A DNA stretch of 64,000 nucleotides from JBOGXA01 sp050694175 (GTDB lineage: Bacteria; Actinomycetota; CADDZG01; WHSQ01), in assembly GCA_050694175.1 (NCBI GenBank), contig JBOGXA010000002.1, positions 1-64,000 of the forward strand. The letters are read 5' to 3'. Shown here in pieces: positions 11,317 through 20,798 of this stretch. The notes beneath the pieces were generated by a model that worked only from the letters and a program-made list of their open reading frames with translations, ran no database searches and was not told the origin of the DNA. Positions within the stretch are counted from its first letter, which is position 1, and every line of letters starts with the position of its first letter. The position numbers and the translations under genes were made by a program.

Positions 11317-12684
11317 GTGGACGAGGGCGCCGGCCGGGGACCAGGAGCGGGGCTGACTGACGACGACGTCGCCCGCGAGATCACCTCACTCGGGGCCCAC
11401 GTCGCCGCCGCGACCTCCCGGTTGCTGGATTTGCTCGCGATCGCGGATGAGCGCGGCATCTGGCAGGACTGGGACGCAAAGTCGCTCGCCCAGTTCGCGT
11501 CCTGGCTGACCGGAATGTCACCTCACCGGTCCCGCCTCCACGCCGAAGTCGCGACCAAGATCCTGCAGTGGCCCGAGACCAAGAAGGCGCTGGCGAGGGG
11601 GACGATCAGCTTCTGCCAGGCGGCCTCCATCACCTCCACCGACGCCCCCGGGTTCGACCAAGACCTCGTCAACATCGCCTGTTCGGCGTCGAGCGCGCAG
11701 CTCCAGAGGGTGACTCGCAGCTATCGGCGCGCCCTCGCGATCGGCGGCTTCGAGAACGGTGCCCACCGGCGCACCTACCTCGACTACTTCTACGACGACG
11801 ACGGCTTCGTGATTCGGGGTCGGCTCGAGCGCGATGACGGCGCGGTCGTAAAGACGGCTCTCGACGCGGCCGCAGATGCGCTTTTCAGGCGCCGCTCAGA
11901 GGAGGACACCTCCGATGATGAAGAGCTTCGCGTCCTCGAGCGAGACGAGAGAAATGCCGCCGCGCTGGTCGCGGTTGCCAGGGACTCGCTCGCCGCCACA
12001 ACCGCCACCAGCGGCGGCGACTGCCACCAGGTCGTCGTCCACGTCGACGCCGCCACGTTTGCCGGCGCGACCGACGACGACGCAGAGATCGAGGGCGCGG
12101 GCGCGGTCGACGCCGACACCGCCCGGCGAATCGCGTGCGACGCGTCGATCGTTGCCCTACTCAAGGACGGCGACCGCATGCTGAGCGCCGGGCGTAGGTC
12201 GCGGCGGCCATCGCGGGCCATCCGAAGGGCGCTCAGGGCGCGCGACAAGATGTGCCGGTTCCCGGGGTGCGCCAACAACCGCTACCTCGACCACCACCAC
12301 ATGCGTCCCGTCGTGGACAATGGAGAGACGAGCGTCGACAACCTGGTCCTGGTGTGCTCGTGGCACCACAAGCTGTTGCATAAGCGCAGATACAGGGTCG
12401 CTTTGGATGAGGGCGGCGTGCCGTTATTCACGCGCCCCGACGGGACGAGGGTACAGAGCGTGGCGGCGCGTCCCACCGCATCCCCAACCGACGTCATCAA
12501 CGGCAACCGCGCCCGCGGTGTCGACGTCCATCGCCCGCCTGCGGTACCCGAGGACGCCGGCCGCCGCATCGACTGGGTCGAGGCCATCCACACGATCTTC
12601 TTCCAGCCCGCGAATCGGCCCCAATTGCCTCCCGACGTGCGGAAGCATTGCGACCGTACTGACCCCCCGCCCGGCGGCGGCTGA
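11317..12684 (+). CDS. DUF222 / HNH endonuclease (13E12-repeat family)
   Basis: A 455-aa protein with an N-terminal helical DUF222 region and a C-terminal HNH nuclease motif. The motif runs from CRFPGCANNRYLDHHH through VDNLVLVC to WHHKLLHK, with its cysteines and histidines intact. Such proteins are abundant in Actinobacteria; some are linked to mobile DNA but their function is mostly unknown. I chose the GTG at 11317, 9 bases after AAAGGAG, because the frame further up overlaps the promoter and SOS box. SOS control suggests a role in, or mobilisation during, DNA damage (inference). Confidence 0.85.
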   Translation: MDEGAGRGPGAGLTDDDVAREITSLGAHVAAATSRLLDLLAIADERGIWQDWDAKSLAQFASWLTGMSPHRSRLHAEVATKILQWPETKKALARGTISFCQAASITSTDAPGFDQDLVNIACSASSAQLQRVTRSYRRALAIGGFENGAHRRTYLDYFYDDDGFVIRGRLERDDGAVVKTALDAAADALFRRRSEEDTSDDEELRVLERDERNAAALVAVARDSLAATTATSGGDCHQVVVHVDAATFAGATDDDAEIEGAGAVDADTARRIACDASIVALLKDGDRMLSAGRRSRRPSRAIRRALRARDKMCRFPGCANNRYLDHHHMRPVVDNGETSVDNLVLVCSWHHKLLHKRRYRVALDEGGVPLFTRPDGTRVQSVAARPTASPTDVINGNRARGVDVHRPPAVPEDAGRRIDWVEAIHTIFFQPANRPQLPPDVRKHCDRTDPPPGGG

Positions 12685-12873
12685 GTATCCGCTTCGAACG
12701 GGGCGCTGTTCTGACGCTGCTGTGGGCGCGTGTTGCTGTCGGCCATTTTTGGCGCGCGAGCTGGCTCTTCGGGTCTGATGTGCGGATGCCTTGTCGCTCC
12801 ACCTGCGGGCCTGGCTGCCGGCCCGGGGTGACTTGGTGCCCCGTATGGGCAGGATAAGTACCGCAAACAGCGA
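12685..12873. other. Intergenic stretch, no gene seen
   Basis: Between the HNH gene and the mihF promoter I find no ORF with a ribosome site and no tRNA-like fold. Short GC-rich inverted repeats occur around 12800-12830 but lack a T tract. The large minus-strand frame here is a shadow of the HNH gene. Confidence 0.4.
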
Positions 12874-12902
12874 TTGCGGCCCCCACCGGCCACGCCTATA
12901 AT
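12874..12902 (+). promoter_or_regulatory. Promoter of mihF
   Basis: A consensus -10 TATAAT at 12897-12902 is preceded, with 17-base spacing, by TTGCGG at 12874-12879. Transcription should start near 12909, just before a terminator hairpin. Confidence 0.65.
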
Positions 12903-12913
12903 CCGGCAGGCTT

Positions 12914-12960
12914 CCGGGCCGTGCGACAATCCGACTCCGATCGACGGCCCGGCCTTTTTT
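12914..12960 (+). terminator. Hairpin terminator inside the mihF leader
   Basis: CCGGGCCGT (12914-12922) pairs perfectly with ACGGCCCGG (12944-12952) around a 21-nt loop, and CC plus six T residues follow. It lies between the predicted transcription start and the mihF Shine-Dalgarno. It could act as an attenuator, or end a roughly 50-nt leader RNA. Confidence 0.65.
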
Positions 12961-12992
12961 CCGAATCGCACGTACTAAGGAGGATCTCCCGC

Positions 12993-13310
12993 ATGCCCTT
13001 GCCACCTCCGCTCAGTGAGGAGCAGCGACGACAAGCGCTGGAGAAGGCAGCGATTGCCCGGCGCAAGCGGGCGGAGCTCAAGGAGCAACTGAAGAGCGGG
13101 CGAACGAGCCTCCGGGAATTGCTGGGTCGCACCGACGACGAGATCGTCGGAAAGATGAAGGTGTCAACCGTCCTCGAATCGCTGCCGGGGGTCGGACGGG
13201 TGCGGGCGCGCAAGCTCATGGAGCGGCTCGACATCTCCGAGTCCAGGCGGATGCGCGGGCTGGGAGCCAAGCAGAAAGAGAACCTCCTCGCCGAATTCGC
13301 CCGCCGCTAA
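12993..13310 (+). CDS. mihF: Integration host factor, actinobacterial type (mIHF)
   Basis: A 105-aa basic nucleoid protein. The C-terminal part contains a helix-hairpin-helix-like segment, LESLPGVGRVRARKLMERL, and the following RMRGLGAKQ typical of mIHF, which binds DNA without strict sequence preference and is specific to Actinobacteria. The ATG follows AAGGAGG at 12978-12984. mihF next to gmk and rpoZ is the standard actinobacterial gene order. Confidence 0.9.
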   Translation: MPLPPPLSEEQRRQALEKAAIARRKRAELKEQLKSGRTSLRELLGRTDDEIVGKMKVSTVLESLPGVGRVRARKLMERLDISESRRMRGLGAKQKENLLAEFARR

Positions 13311-13335
13311 GTCCGGGGACTCGTCCCGCGGGCGC

Positions 13336-13878
13336 CTGTTCGTCGTCTCCGGCCCCTCCGGCGCCGGCAAAGGGACGCTCATCGCCGCCGCCCTGGTGCA
13401 AAGGCCCGATATCGCGCTTACCGTTTCGGCGACGACGCGCCCGGCACGTATGGGCGAGCGGAACGGGGTCGATTACCACTTCATATCCATGGCCGAGTTC
13501 CTCGCGCTGCGAGATCGAGGCGCTTTCCTCGAGTCGGCAAGGGTGTACGGGAACTACTACGGAACCCTCCGGGCCCAGGTCGAGGAGGCGCTGGCCGCGG
13601 GGCGCGACGTGATCGTCGAGGTCGATATCCAGGGGGCCGAGTCGATCAAGCGGGCCATGCCCGAGGCCACGTTGATCTTCGTCGAACCGCCGTCGCTCGA
13701 CGATCTCGCGGCTCGCCTGAGGGGCCGGGGGACCGAGGACCCGCACGCCCTAGGGCGCCGGATCAAGGCCGCGTACGACGAAGTGAAGGTCAAGTGCACC
13801 TACGACCACGTCATCGTCAACGACGACCTGGATCGGGCAGTAGAGAGCTTCGTCCGTATACTGAATGGCCGGACATAA
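13336..13878 (+). CDS. gmk: Guanylate kinase (start codon unclear)
   Basis: Phosphorylates GMP to GDP. The P-loop SGPSGAGKGT, the GMP-binding TRPARMGERNGVDYHF segment, and VEVDIQGAESIK are all present. No ATG, GTG or TTG exists in frame ahead of the P-loop; the first is GTG at 13396, which would delete it. I list the CTG at 13336 (180 aa). Another reading is that the codon AAG at 13309, overlapping the mihF TAA, was originally ATG and changed by one base or an indel, giving MSGDSSRGRLFVV. The rest of the frame is intact. Confidence 0.85.
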   Translation: MFVVSGPSGAGKGTLIAAALVQRPDIALTVSATTRPARMGERNGVDYHFISMAEFLALRDRGAFLESARVYGNYYGTLRAQVEEALAAGRDVIVEVDIQGAESIKRAMPEATLIFVEPPSLDDLAARLRGRGTEDPHALGRRIKAAYDEVKVKCTYDHVIVNDDLDRAVESFVRILNGRT

Positions 13879-13908
13879 AAAGAGGACATAAAGGAAAGGA
13901 AAGATCAA

Positions 13909-14157
13909 GTGATCGAACCGAAGATCGAGACGCTTCTCGAGGCGGCCGATTCAAAGTACACGCTCGTCATCCTCGCGGCCAAGCGCAGCCGCCAGGTCAA
14001 CGCCTATTTCAGCCAGCTCGGTGAAGGTGTCGCCGAGTTCACTCCGCCCCAGGTTCCCCTCGATCCCGACCGGGCCCCCAAACCGCTCTCGATCGCCCTT
14101 CAGGAGATCGCGGAGACGAAAGTCACGTACGAGCGCACGGCCGACGGGATCAAATAG
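13909..14157 (+). CDS. rpoZ: RNA polymerase omega subunit
   Basis: An 82-aa protein matching the RpoZ pattern: an N-terminal SKYTLVILAAKRSRQVNAYF helix (family YxLVxxAAKRARQL) and a C-terminal KPLSIALQEIAETKV segment. Omega helps assemble core RNA polymerase by clamping beta-prime. The GTG start follows AGGAAAGG. It lies between gmk and coaBC, its usual place. Confidence 0.92.
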   Translation: MIEPKIETLLEAADSKYTLVILAAKRSRQVNAYFSQLGEGVAEFTPPQVPLDPDRAPKPLSIALQEIAETKVTYERTADGIK

Positions 14158-14183
14158 CCGGCCGTAACGCCGGCGCCCGGGGT

Positions 14184-15434
14184 ATGCGTCCACGTTCGAT
14201 GACGGAGCCCTCGGCCGGCACCGACCTCGCCGGCCGCAAGATCGTGGTCTGCGTAACCGGCGGCATCGCCGCCTACAAGGTTGTGACGGTGGTTCGGTCG
14301 CTTGCGCAGCTCGGTGCCGACGTGCGCGTCGCAATGACACGCTCCGCGCACAAGTTCGTCGGCGAGCAGACCTTCTCCGCCCTCAGCGGCAACCCGGTGG
14401 TCACCGAGCTCTACGGAACGGGCCCGGACGTCCCCCACGTGGAACTCGCGCGGGCAGCGGCCGCCTGCCTCGTCGCCCCGGCGACGGCGAACATCGTGGC
14501 GAAGATGGCCGGCGGATTCGCCGACGACATCGTGTCGGCGACGCTGCTCACCGTTCACTCCCCGGTGGTTGTGGCGCCGGCGATGCACTCTGAGATGTGG
14601 GAGAACCCTGCCACCCAGGCGAACATCGATGCCCTGGAGGAACGCGGGGTCACGGTGGTGGGGCCGGCCTCCGGCCCGTTATCGTCCGGCGACGAGGGGC
14701 CGGGCCGCCTCGTGGAGCCCGATGAGCTGGTGGCGGCCCTGCTCGAGATCCTCGGGCGGGCGAGTGATCTGGCCGGACGCCGGGTTCTCATAACGGCCGG
14801 GGGGACACAGGAGCCCATCGACCCCGTGCGTTTCGTAGGCAACCGGTCGTCGGGCCGTATGGGGTTCGCAATTGCGCGCGCGGCCCTGCAGCGGGGCGCC
14901 AAGGTAACCCTCGTCACCGGCCCCACCGAGCTGGCCCCGCCTCCGGGCGCGGATGTTGTGCCGGTGCAGACGGCAGGGGAGATGCGGGACGAGGTGCTCG
15001 CCCGTGCGGGGGGCGCCGACATCATCGTCAAGGCTGCTGCGGTCGCCGATTTCCGGCCCGAGTCCGCGGCCGAGCGCAAGCTCAAGAAGGCGGCCGGGCC
15101 CCCTCAGGTGGTGCTCGTGCCCAACGCCGACATCCTGAACGAGCTGGGACACACTCCCTCGCTGCGCAAGCCGGGCGGAGTCCTGGTCGGTTTCGCCGCC
15201 GAGACCGAGGACGATCCGCAGCGACTGACAGAGCTGGCGGAGGACAAGCGGGCGGGCAAGGGCGCCGACATCATCGTCGCCAACGACGTATCGAGCCCCG
15301 ACTCGGGCTTCTCGGTGCGCACGAATCGGGCCGTGATCGCCGGGCCCGACGGGATGACCGACGTCGGCCTCGTGACAAAGGAGCAGCTCGCCGCGGCGAT
15401 CCTGGATCACGCGGCCGCGGCCCTGGCGGACTGA
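14184..15434 (+). CDS. coaBC: Bifunctional phosphopantothenoylcysteine decarboxylase / phosphopantothenate-cysteine ligase
   Basis: A 416-aa coenzyme A biosynthesis fusion. The N-terminal flavoprotein half (CoaC) starts with KIVVCVTGGIAAYK and includes the catalytic His in HVELARA and the PAMHSEMW motif. Many bacteria have Asn where this motif has the first His; the His form is, as I recall, also found in mycobacteria. The C-terminal CoaB half begins near residue 195 with RVLITAGGTQEPIDPVRFVGNRSSG. An in-frame ATG at 14199 is an alternative start. Confidence 0.94.
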   Translation: MRPRSMTEPSAGTDLAGRKIVVCVTGGIAAYKVVTVVRSLAQLGADVRVAMTRSAHKFVGEQTFSALSGNPVVTELYGTGPDVPHVELARAAAACLVAPATANIVAKMAGGFADDIVSATLLTVHSPVVVAPAMHSEMWENPATQANIDALEERGVTVVGPASGPLSSGDEGPGRLVEPDELVAALLEILGRASDLAGRRVLITAGGTQEPIDPVRFVGNRSSGRMGFAIARAALQRGAKVTLVTGPTELAPPPGADVVPVQTAGEMRDEVLARAGGADIIVKAAAVADFRPESAAERKLKKAAGPPQVVLVPNADILNELGHTPSLRKPGGVLVGFAAETEDDPQRLTELAEDKRAGKGADIIVANDVSSPDSGFSVRTNRAVIAGPDGMTDVGLVTKEQLAAAILDHAAAALAD

Positions 15435-15474
15435 CTGCATCGGTTCCCGGCCCAGACTTCTGCCGCCCATTAGG

Positions 15475-16686
<1,212 letters not shown>

Positions 16687-16718
16687 CGGAGCCGGGCGCT
16701 CAACTGATCGCGGCGGTT

Positions 16719-18596
16719 GTGCCGCTGGTGCCCGCCTGGCGCGTCGACCGGGTTTTCGACTACGCCGTCCCCGAGACGCTCGCGCAGCAGGTGACGGAGG
16801 GGGCCCTCGTTCGGATCGCCTTCGGGCACCGCCGCGTTCGGGCAATCGTCGTGGACGTAGCTCGACGCATCCCCGAGCGGGAGCTGGCCGAGATCGCAGG
16901 CATCGTTGCGCTGGTTCCCGTGTGCCCTCCGCCCATGACCGAGCTGGTCGAATGGATGGCTCGACGCTATGTGGCTCCGCGGGGCCAGGCGTACGCACGC
17001 ATGGTGCCACCGCGGGTGCGAGTGAAGGTGCGCTCGGTACAGCCGCTGGCGGGAGGCCCGGCCCCCGAAATCCTTCCCCGGTACCGGGGCGGGGGTGAGC
17101 TGCTGAAGGCCATCGAAGAGGGGGGAGCCGGGGTGTGGTGTGTGCGTCGAGCCGCGGGCCAGGACCCCGGTGCGCTCGTGTGCGAACTGGTTGCGGCCGC
17201 GGGACGGGCCCGCGGCGCCGCGGTCGTGGCGGTTCCCGAGGTCCATTACGGATCGCATGTTCTCGACGCGTTGACTCGGATCTGGCCCGATGCGGCCCGC
17301 GTCGACGCGGCCGCCGAGCCCGCCGCCCGGGCCGGAGGCCTGCTGCGGCTCGCCGCGGGCCACGGGCTGGGGATGGGGGGTCGGGCCGCGGTCCTGGCAG
17401 CCGCGCCGGGGCTACGGGCCGTCATCGTCGACGACGCCCACCACTCGTCGTACAAGGAGGACCGGTCCCCGCGTTACGACGCCCGGCGGGCCGCGGTCGA
17501 GCGGGCGCGGCTTCAAAACGCAGTGTGCGTGCTCGTTACCCCCACGCCGCCGGTTGAGATCGGGGGCGCGGCGACGCGCGGGCGCATCGGATGGGTGGAG
17601 CCCGGGCGAAGCGACGACAGGGATCGACGGCCTCTCGTCGAACTCGTCGAGCCGACACCCGACCGGGCGATCTCTCACGCGGTCCATGTCCGCATGCGCA
17701 CCGCGCTGCGCGCCGGCGCCCGTGTCGGCATCCTCGCCCCAAGCCGAGGGTTCGCGCGGGCCCTATGGTGCGCTGCGTGCCGCCGATCACTGCGCTGTCC
17801 GGTATGCGAGGCGGGTCTGTTCTTCGATCGCGGTGGACGGGCACGCGTGCGATGCGCGCGCTGTGGTTACGTCGCCGCACCGCCAGACCAATGCCCGCAC
17901 TGTGGAGGCACCGAGTGGCGCTACGTGGGGGCCGGGAGCGAGCGGCTGGCCGAGCAGCTCGGCGCGGCGTTCCCGCGCGCCCGGGTCGCCCGCGTCGACC
18001 CTGAGGTGCTGGCGGGGGCGCGACCCGATGAGCTCGACCTCGACAATGCCGACGTCTACGTGACGACCTGGATCGGCACGAAGCCCGTGTTGAGACCGGA
18101 GGTGACGACGGTCGTGGTGCTGGACGCGGACGCGTTGATTCGGCGCCCCGACTTCCGGTCCGCGGAGCGCGCCTTCCAGGCGCTTGCGGAGATGGCCGAG
18201 TGGGCCGGCCCCGCGCACTCGGGAGGGCGACTGATGATTCAGACCGCGGAGCCGGCCCATCCCGCGGTCCAGGCCGTGGCGCGCGCCGACTACGGTTTCT
18301 TTCTCGATCGCGAGTTGGACGAGCGCAGAGAGCTCGGCTACCCGCCGTTCGCGGAGCTCGTCAAGGTCACTGCGGCAGGAGAGAACGCCGACCGCGCAAT
18401 CGCGGGAGCGATCGAGGTGTGCCGCGGGGTCGGGGCGAAAGTTCTGGGCCCCATTACCGTTGCGAGCGCGCGCCGCAACTCCCGACAGATCCTCGTCAAG
18501 CACGGGCGGGCGCTCGAGGTCGCGGATGCGTTGCGGGAGATGGTGTCAGCCCATTCCGTCCCGAAAGGAATGCAGATCGACGTCGATCCGCGTTAG
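16719..18596 (+). CDS. priA: PriA-like primosomal protein, helicase site degenerate
   Basis: About 625 aa with the PriA layout: an N-terminal DNA-binding domain (VDRVFDYAVPE, ALVRIAFGHR), a helicase-like core, a zinc-binding region with eight cysteines (CAACRRSLRCPVC to CPHCGG), and a C-terminal domain. The Walker A GxTGSGKT of active PriA is missing, and the DEEH box is replaced by DDAHHSSYK. This loss is known for actinobacterial PriA, which is thought to work without helicase activity. The start is uncertain: GTG 16719 is chosen, with CTG 16704 and GTG 16638 (inside metK) as alternatives. Confidence 0.85.
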   Translation: MPLVPAWRVDRVFDYAVPETLAQQVTEGALVRIAFGHRRVRAIVVDVARRIPERELAEIAGIVALVPVCPPPMTELVEWMARRYVAPRGQAYARMVPPRVRVKVRSVQPLAGGPAPEILPRYRGGGELLKAIEEGGAGVWCVRRAAGQDPGALVCELVAAAGRARGAAVVAVPEVHYGSHVLDALTRIWPDAARVDAAAEPAARAGGLLRLAAGHGLGMGGRAAVLAAAPGLRAVIVDDAHHSSYKEDRSPRYDARRAAVERARLQNAVCVLVTPTPPVEIGGAATRGRIGWVEPGRSDDRDRRPLVELVEPTPDRAISHAVHVRMRTALRAGARVGILAPSRGFARALWCAACRRSLRCPVCEAGLFFDRGGRARVRCARCGYVAAPPDQCPHCGGTEWRYVGAGSERLAEQLGAAFPRARVARVDPEVLAGARPDELDLDNADVYVTTWIGTKPVLRPEVTTVVVLDADALIRRPDFRSAERAFQALAEMAEWAGPAHSGGRLMIQTAEPAHPAVQAVARADYGFFLDRELDERRELGYPPFAELVKVTAAGENADRAIAGAIEVCRGVGAKVLGPITVASARRNSRQILVKHGRALEVADALREMVSAHSVPKGMQIDVDPR

Positions 18597-18608
18597 CCTC
18601 TCGGCACC

Positions 18609-19136
18609 ATGGCGACTCGAGAGATACGCACGTTCGGTGACCCCGTCCTCAGACAGAGAGCCCGGGAGATCGACGAGGTCACCGACCTCCATCGCAAGCT
18701 CATAAAGGACATGATCGACACAATGCGTGTCGCGCCCGGAGTGGGCCTTGCGGCCCCTCAGATCGGGGTGCTCGAGCGTATCTTCGTGTGGGAGGTGGAA
18801 GAGCGCCACGGCGCGGTCGTGAACCCGCGAATAATCCGGCGCTCTTCGGAAGCAGTCACCGAAGACGAAGGCTGTTTGTCGGTGCCCGGCCTCACATATC
18901 CCGTTGAGCGCTCCGCCGAGGTCACCGTGACGGGACTCGACGAGCACGGCCGGCCGATTGAGATCCCCGCGGCCGATCTTCTGGCCCGGGTCTTCCAGCA
19001 CGAGATCGACCACCTTGACGGGACCCTGTTCATCGATCGCCTGCCGGAGGACCTCCGCAAGGACGCCCTTCGGACGATCCGCGAGCAAGCGCTGGGGTTA
19101 CCGCCGGCCGTACGCCCGCGTGAGGAAATGCTCTGA
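18609..19136 (+). CDS. def: Peptide deformylase
   Basis: A 175-aa metalloenzyme that removes the formyl group from new proteins. All three family motifs are present: GVGLAAPQIG, EGCLSVPG (Cys ligand) and QHEIDHLDG (two His ligands and the catalytic Glu). Its stop overlaps the proposed start of fmt, the enzyme that supplies formyl-Met-tRNA, so the two opposing activities are made together. Confidence 0.95.
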   Translation: MATREIRTFGDPVLRQRAREIDEVTDLHRKLIKDMIDTMRVAPGVGLAAPQIGVLERIFVWEVEERHGAVVNPRIIRRSSEAVTEDEGCLSVPGLTYPVERSAEVTVTGLDEHGRPIEIPAADLLARVFQHEIDHLDGTLFIDRLPEDLRKDALRTIREQALGLPPAVRPREEML

Positions 19137-20056
19137 GAACGGTGTTCTTCGGCACGCCCTCGTGGGCGGTGCCGAGCCTCGAAGCGCTTCTTGATGCAGA
19201 CGTCCACGTCGCCGCAGTGGCGACGGCCCCCGATCGCCCGGCCGGGCGGGGGATGGAAGTGCGCGTGTCGCCCGTCAAACTCGTTGCCGGCGCGACCGGC
19301 CTCGAGATCCTTCAGCCGGCGAAGGCGCGGACGCCGGAGTTCATCGAGCGGATCAGGTCGATTGCACCGGATGTGGCCGTCGTCGTCGCCTACGGGATGA
19401 TCCTTCCTCCGGAGCTGCTCGACGCGGTTCCGCACGGCTTCGTCAATCTCCATTTCTCGCTGCTGCCCGCGTACCGGGGGGCGGCCCCCGTGCAGCGAGC
19501 GATCATGGACGGCCTGGATGTCTCGGGCGTGACGATCATGGTTCTGACGGCGGGAATGGATGAGGGCCCCGTGCTGGCGAGCGAAGAGGTAGCGATCCGC
19601 GCCGACGACACCGCCGGATCGCTCGGGGAGCGCATGGCGAGGGTGGGTGCGCGCCTGCTGGTTGCGACGCTGCCCGGATACCTGTCGGGGGAGCTGAGGC
19701 CGGTCGAGCAGGATCACGGCGCTGCGACTTACGCTTCGAAGATGACTCCCGATGGGGCGCGCATCGACTGGACCGCTCCGGCCGCGCGCATCCGGGACTT
19801 CGTGAGGGCTCTTAATCCCGCGCCGGGCGCGTGGACGACGCTTCGAGGTCGCCGACTCAAGGTGCACCGGGCCGACGTCGCCCCCGCGGATCATGGGCTC
19901 GGGCCGGGTGAGCTCGCGCCGGACGGCGGCCTTCTGGCGGGAACCGGGGCGGGGGCGATCGCGCTGGTCGAGGTTCAGGCTGCGAACAAGCGCCGCGTGA
20001 GCGGAGCCGAGCTGGCGAGAGGCCTCCGGCTGAGCCCGGGGGAGCGGCTCGAGTGA
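19133..20056 (+). CDS. fmt: Methionyl-tRNA formyltransferase (probable CTG start)
   Basis: Formylates initiator Met-tRNA. The formyltransferase core motif FVNLHFSLLPAYRGAAPVQRAI contains the catalytic Asn-His, and the usual GMDEGPVL segment follows. The first conventional start is GTG at 19142, which begins MFFGTP. CTG at 19133 gives the complete family start (MRTVFFGTP), overlaps the def TGA as CTGA, and sits 6 bases after a GAGGA Shine-Dalgarno; the GTG is 15 bases away. I favour CTG, giving 307 aa. Confidence 0.9.
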   Translation: MRTVFFGTPSWAVPSLEALLDADVHVAAVATAPDRPAGRGMEVRVSPVKLVAGATGLEILQPAKARTPEFIERIRSIAPDVAVVVAYGMILPPELLDAVPHGFVNLHFSLLPAYRGAAPVQRAIMDGLDVSGVTIMVLTAGMDEGPVLASEEVAIRADDTAGSLGERMARVGARLLVATLPGYLSGELRPVEQDHGAATYASKMTPDGARIDWTAPAARIRDFVRALNPAPGAWTTLRGRRLKVHRADVAPADHGLGPGELAPDGGLLAGTGAGAIALVEVQAANKRRVSGAELARGLRLSPGERLE

Positions 20057-20117
20057 GGCTCCAGCCCCCTGAGTGTTCGCCGCGCGCTGCCATGGCGCGC
20101 TCCCCGAACGCTCGGCC

Positions 20118-20798
20118 ATGAGGTTTCAACTGGCCCCGTCGATCCTGACCGCCGACTTCGGCAGGCTCGCGGACGAGATCGGCGGCGTCGCCGAGTACGT
20201 GGACTGGTTCCATCTCGACGTCATGGACGGCCACTACGTCCCCAACCTGACCTTCGGCCCGTCCACGGTGGCGGCCGTGCGGCGGGCGTGCGAGGTGCCC
20301 CTCCACGTCCATCTCATGATCGAGGAGCCGGGGCACTACGCAGGCGAATTCGTCGCTGCGGGGGCGGATCGGATCTCCTTTCATCCCGAGACCGTGCCCG
20401 ACACCGGCGAGGTCGTAGATCGCATCCGGTCGCTGGGGGCCGGCGCCGGGATCGCCGTCCACCCCGATCGCCCCCTCGAGATCGTGACCCCCCACCTCGC
20501 CGACCTGCAGGTCGTCCTGATCATGTCGGTCCGGCCCGGGTTCGGAGGCCAGAGCTTCTTGCCGGAGGTCATCCCTAGAATCACCAAATCAAGCCGGCTG
20601 GTGCAGGAATCGGGTACGTCTGCCGATATTGAGGTGGACGGAGGGATCAATCTCTCGACCGTCGATGACGCCGCGGCAGCAGGGGCGGAGATTCTTGTTG
20701 CGGGGAGCGCAATCTTCGACGGCGTGGATCCTCCCGCCGCCGCCCGCAGGCTTAGAGAGAGGCTCGACGAACTTGCAGACCAGACACGAGGGCCGTGA
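20118..20798 (+). CDS. rpe: Ribulose-phosphate 3-epimerase
   Basis: A 226-aa TIM-barrel enzyme of the pentose phosphate pathway interconverting ribulose and xylulose 5-phosphates. Recognised by LAPSILTADFGRL at the start, the FHLDVMDGHYVPNLTFGP metal and catalytic region, VHLMIEEP, and SVRPGFGGQSFLPE. The ATG at 20118 gives the canonical start; the frame extends upstream but without similarity. Its last 26 bases overlap the next gene. Confidence 0.94.
   Translation: MRFQLAPSILTADFGRLADEIGGVAEYVDWFHLDVMDGHYVPNLTFGPSTVAAVRRACEVPLHVHLMIEEPGHYAGEFVAAGADRISFHPETVPDTGEVVDRIRSLGAGAGIAVHPDRPLEIVTPHLADLQVVLIMSVRPGFGGQSFLPEVIPRITKSSRLVQESGTSADIEVDGGINLSTVDDAAAAGAEILVAGSAIFDGVDPPAAARRLRERLDELADQTRGP

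Noticed and set aside
12685..12873. Possible tRNA or small RNA
   Set aside because: No cloverleaf or T-loop motif can be drawn; only unpaired GC-rich repeats are seen.
15435..15474. SAM riboswitch before metK
   Set aside because: Only 40 bases lie between coaBC and metK and none of the conserved SAM aptamer blocks is present.
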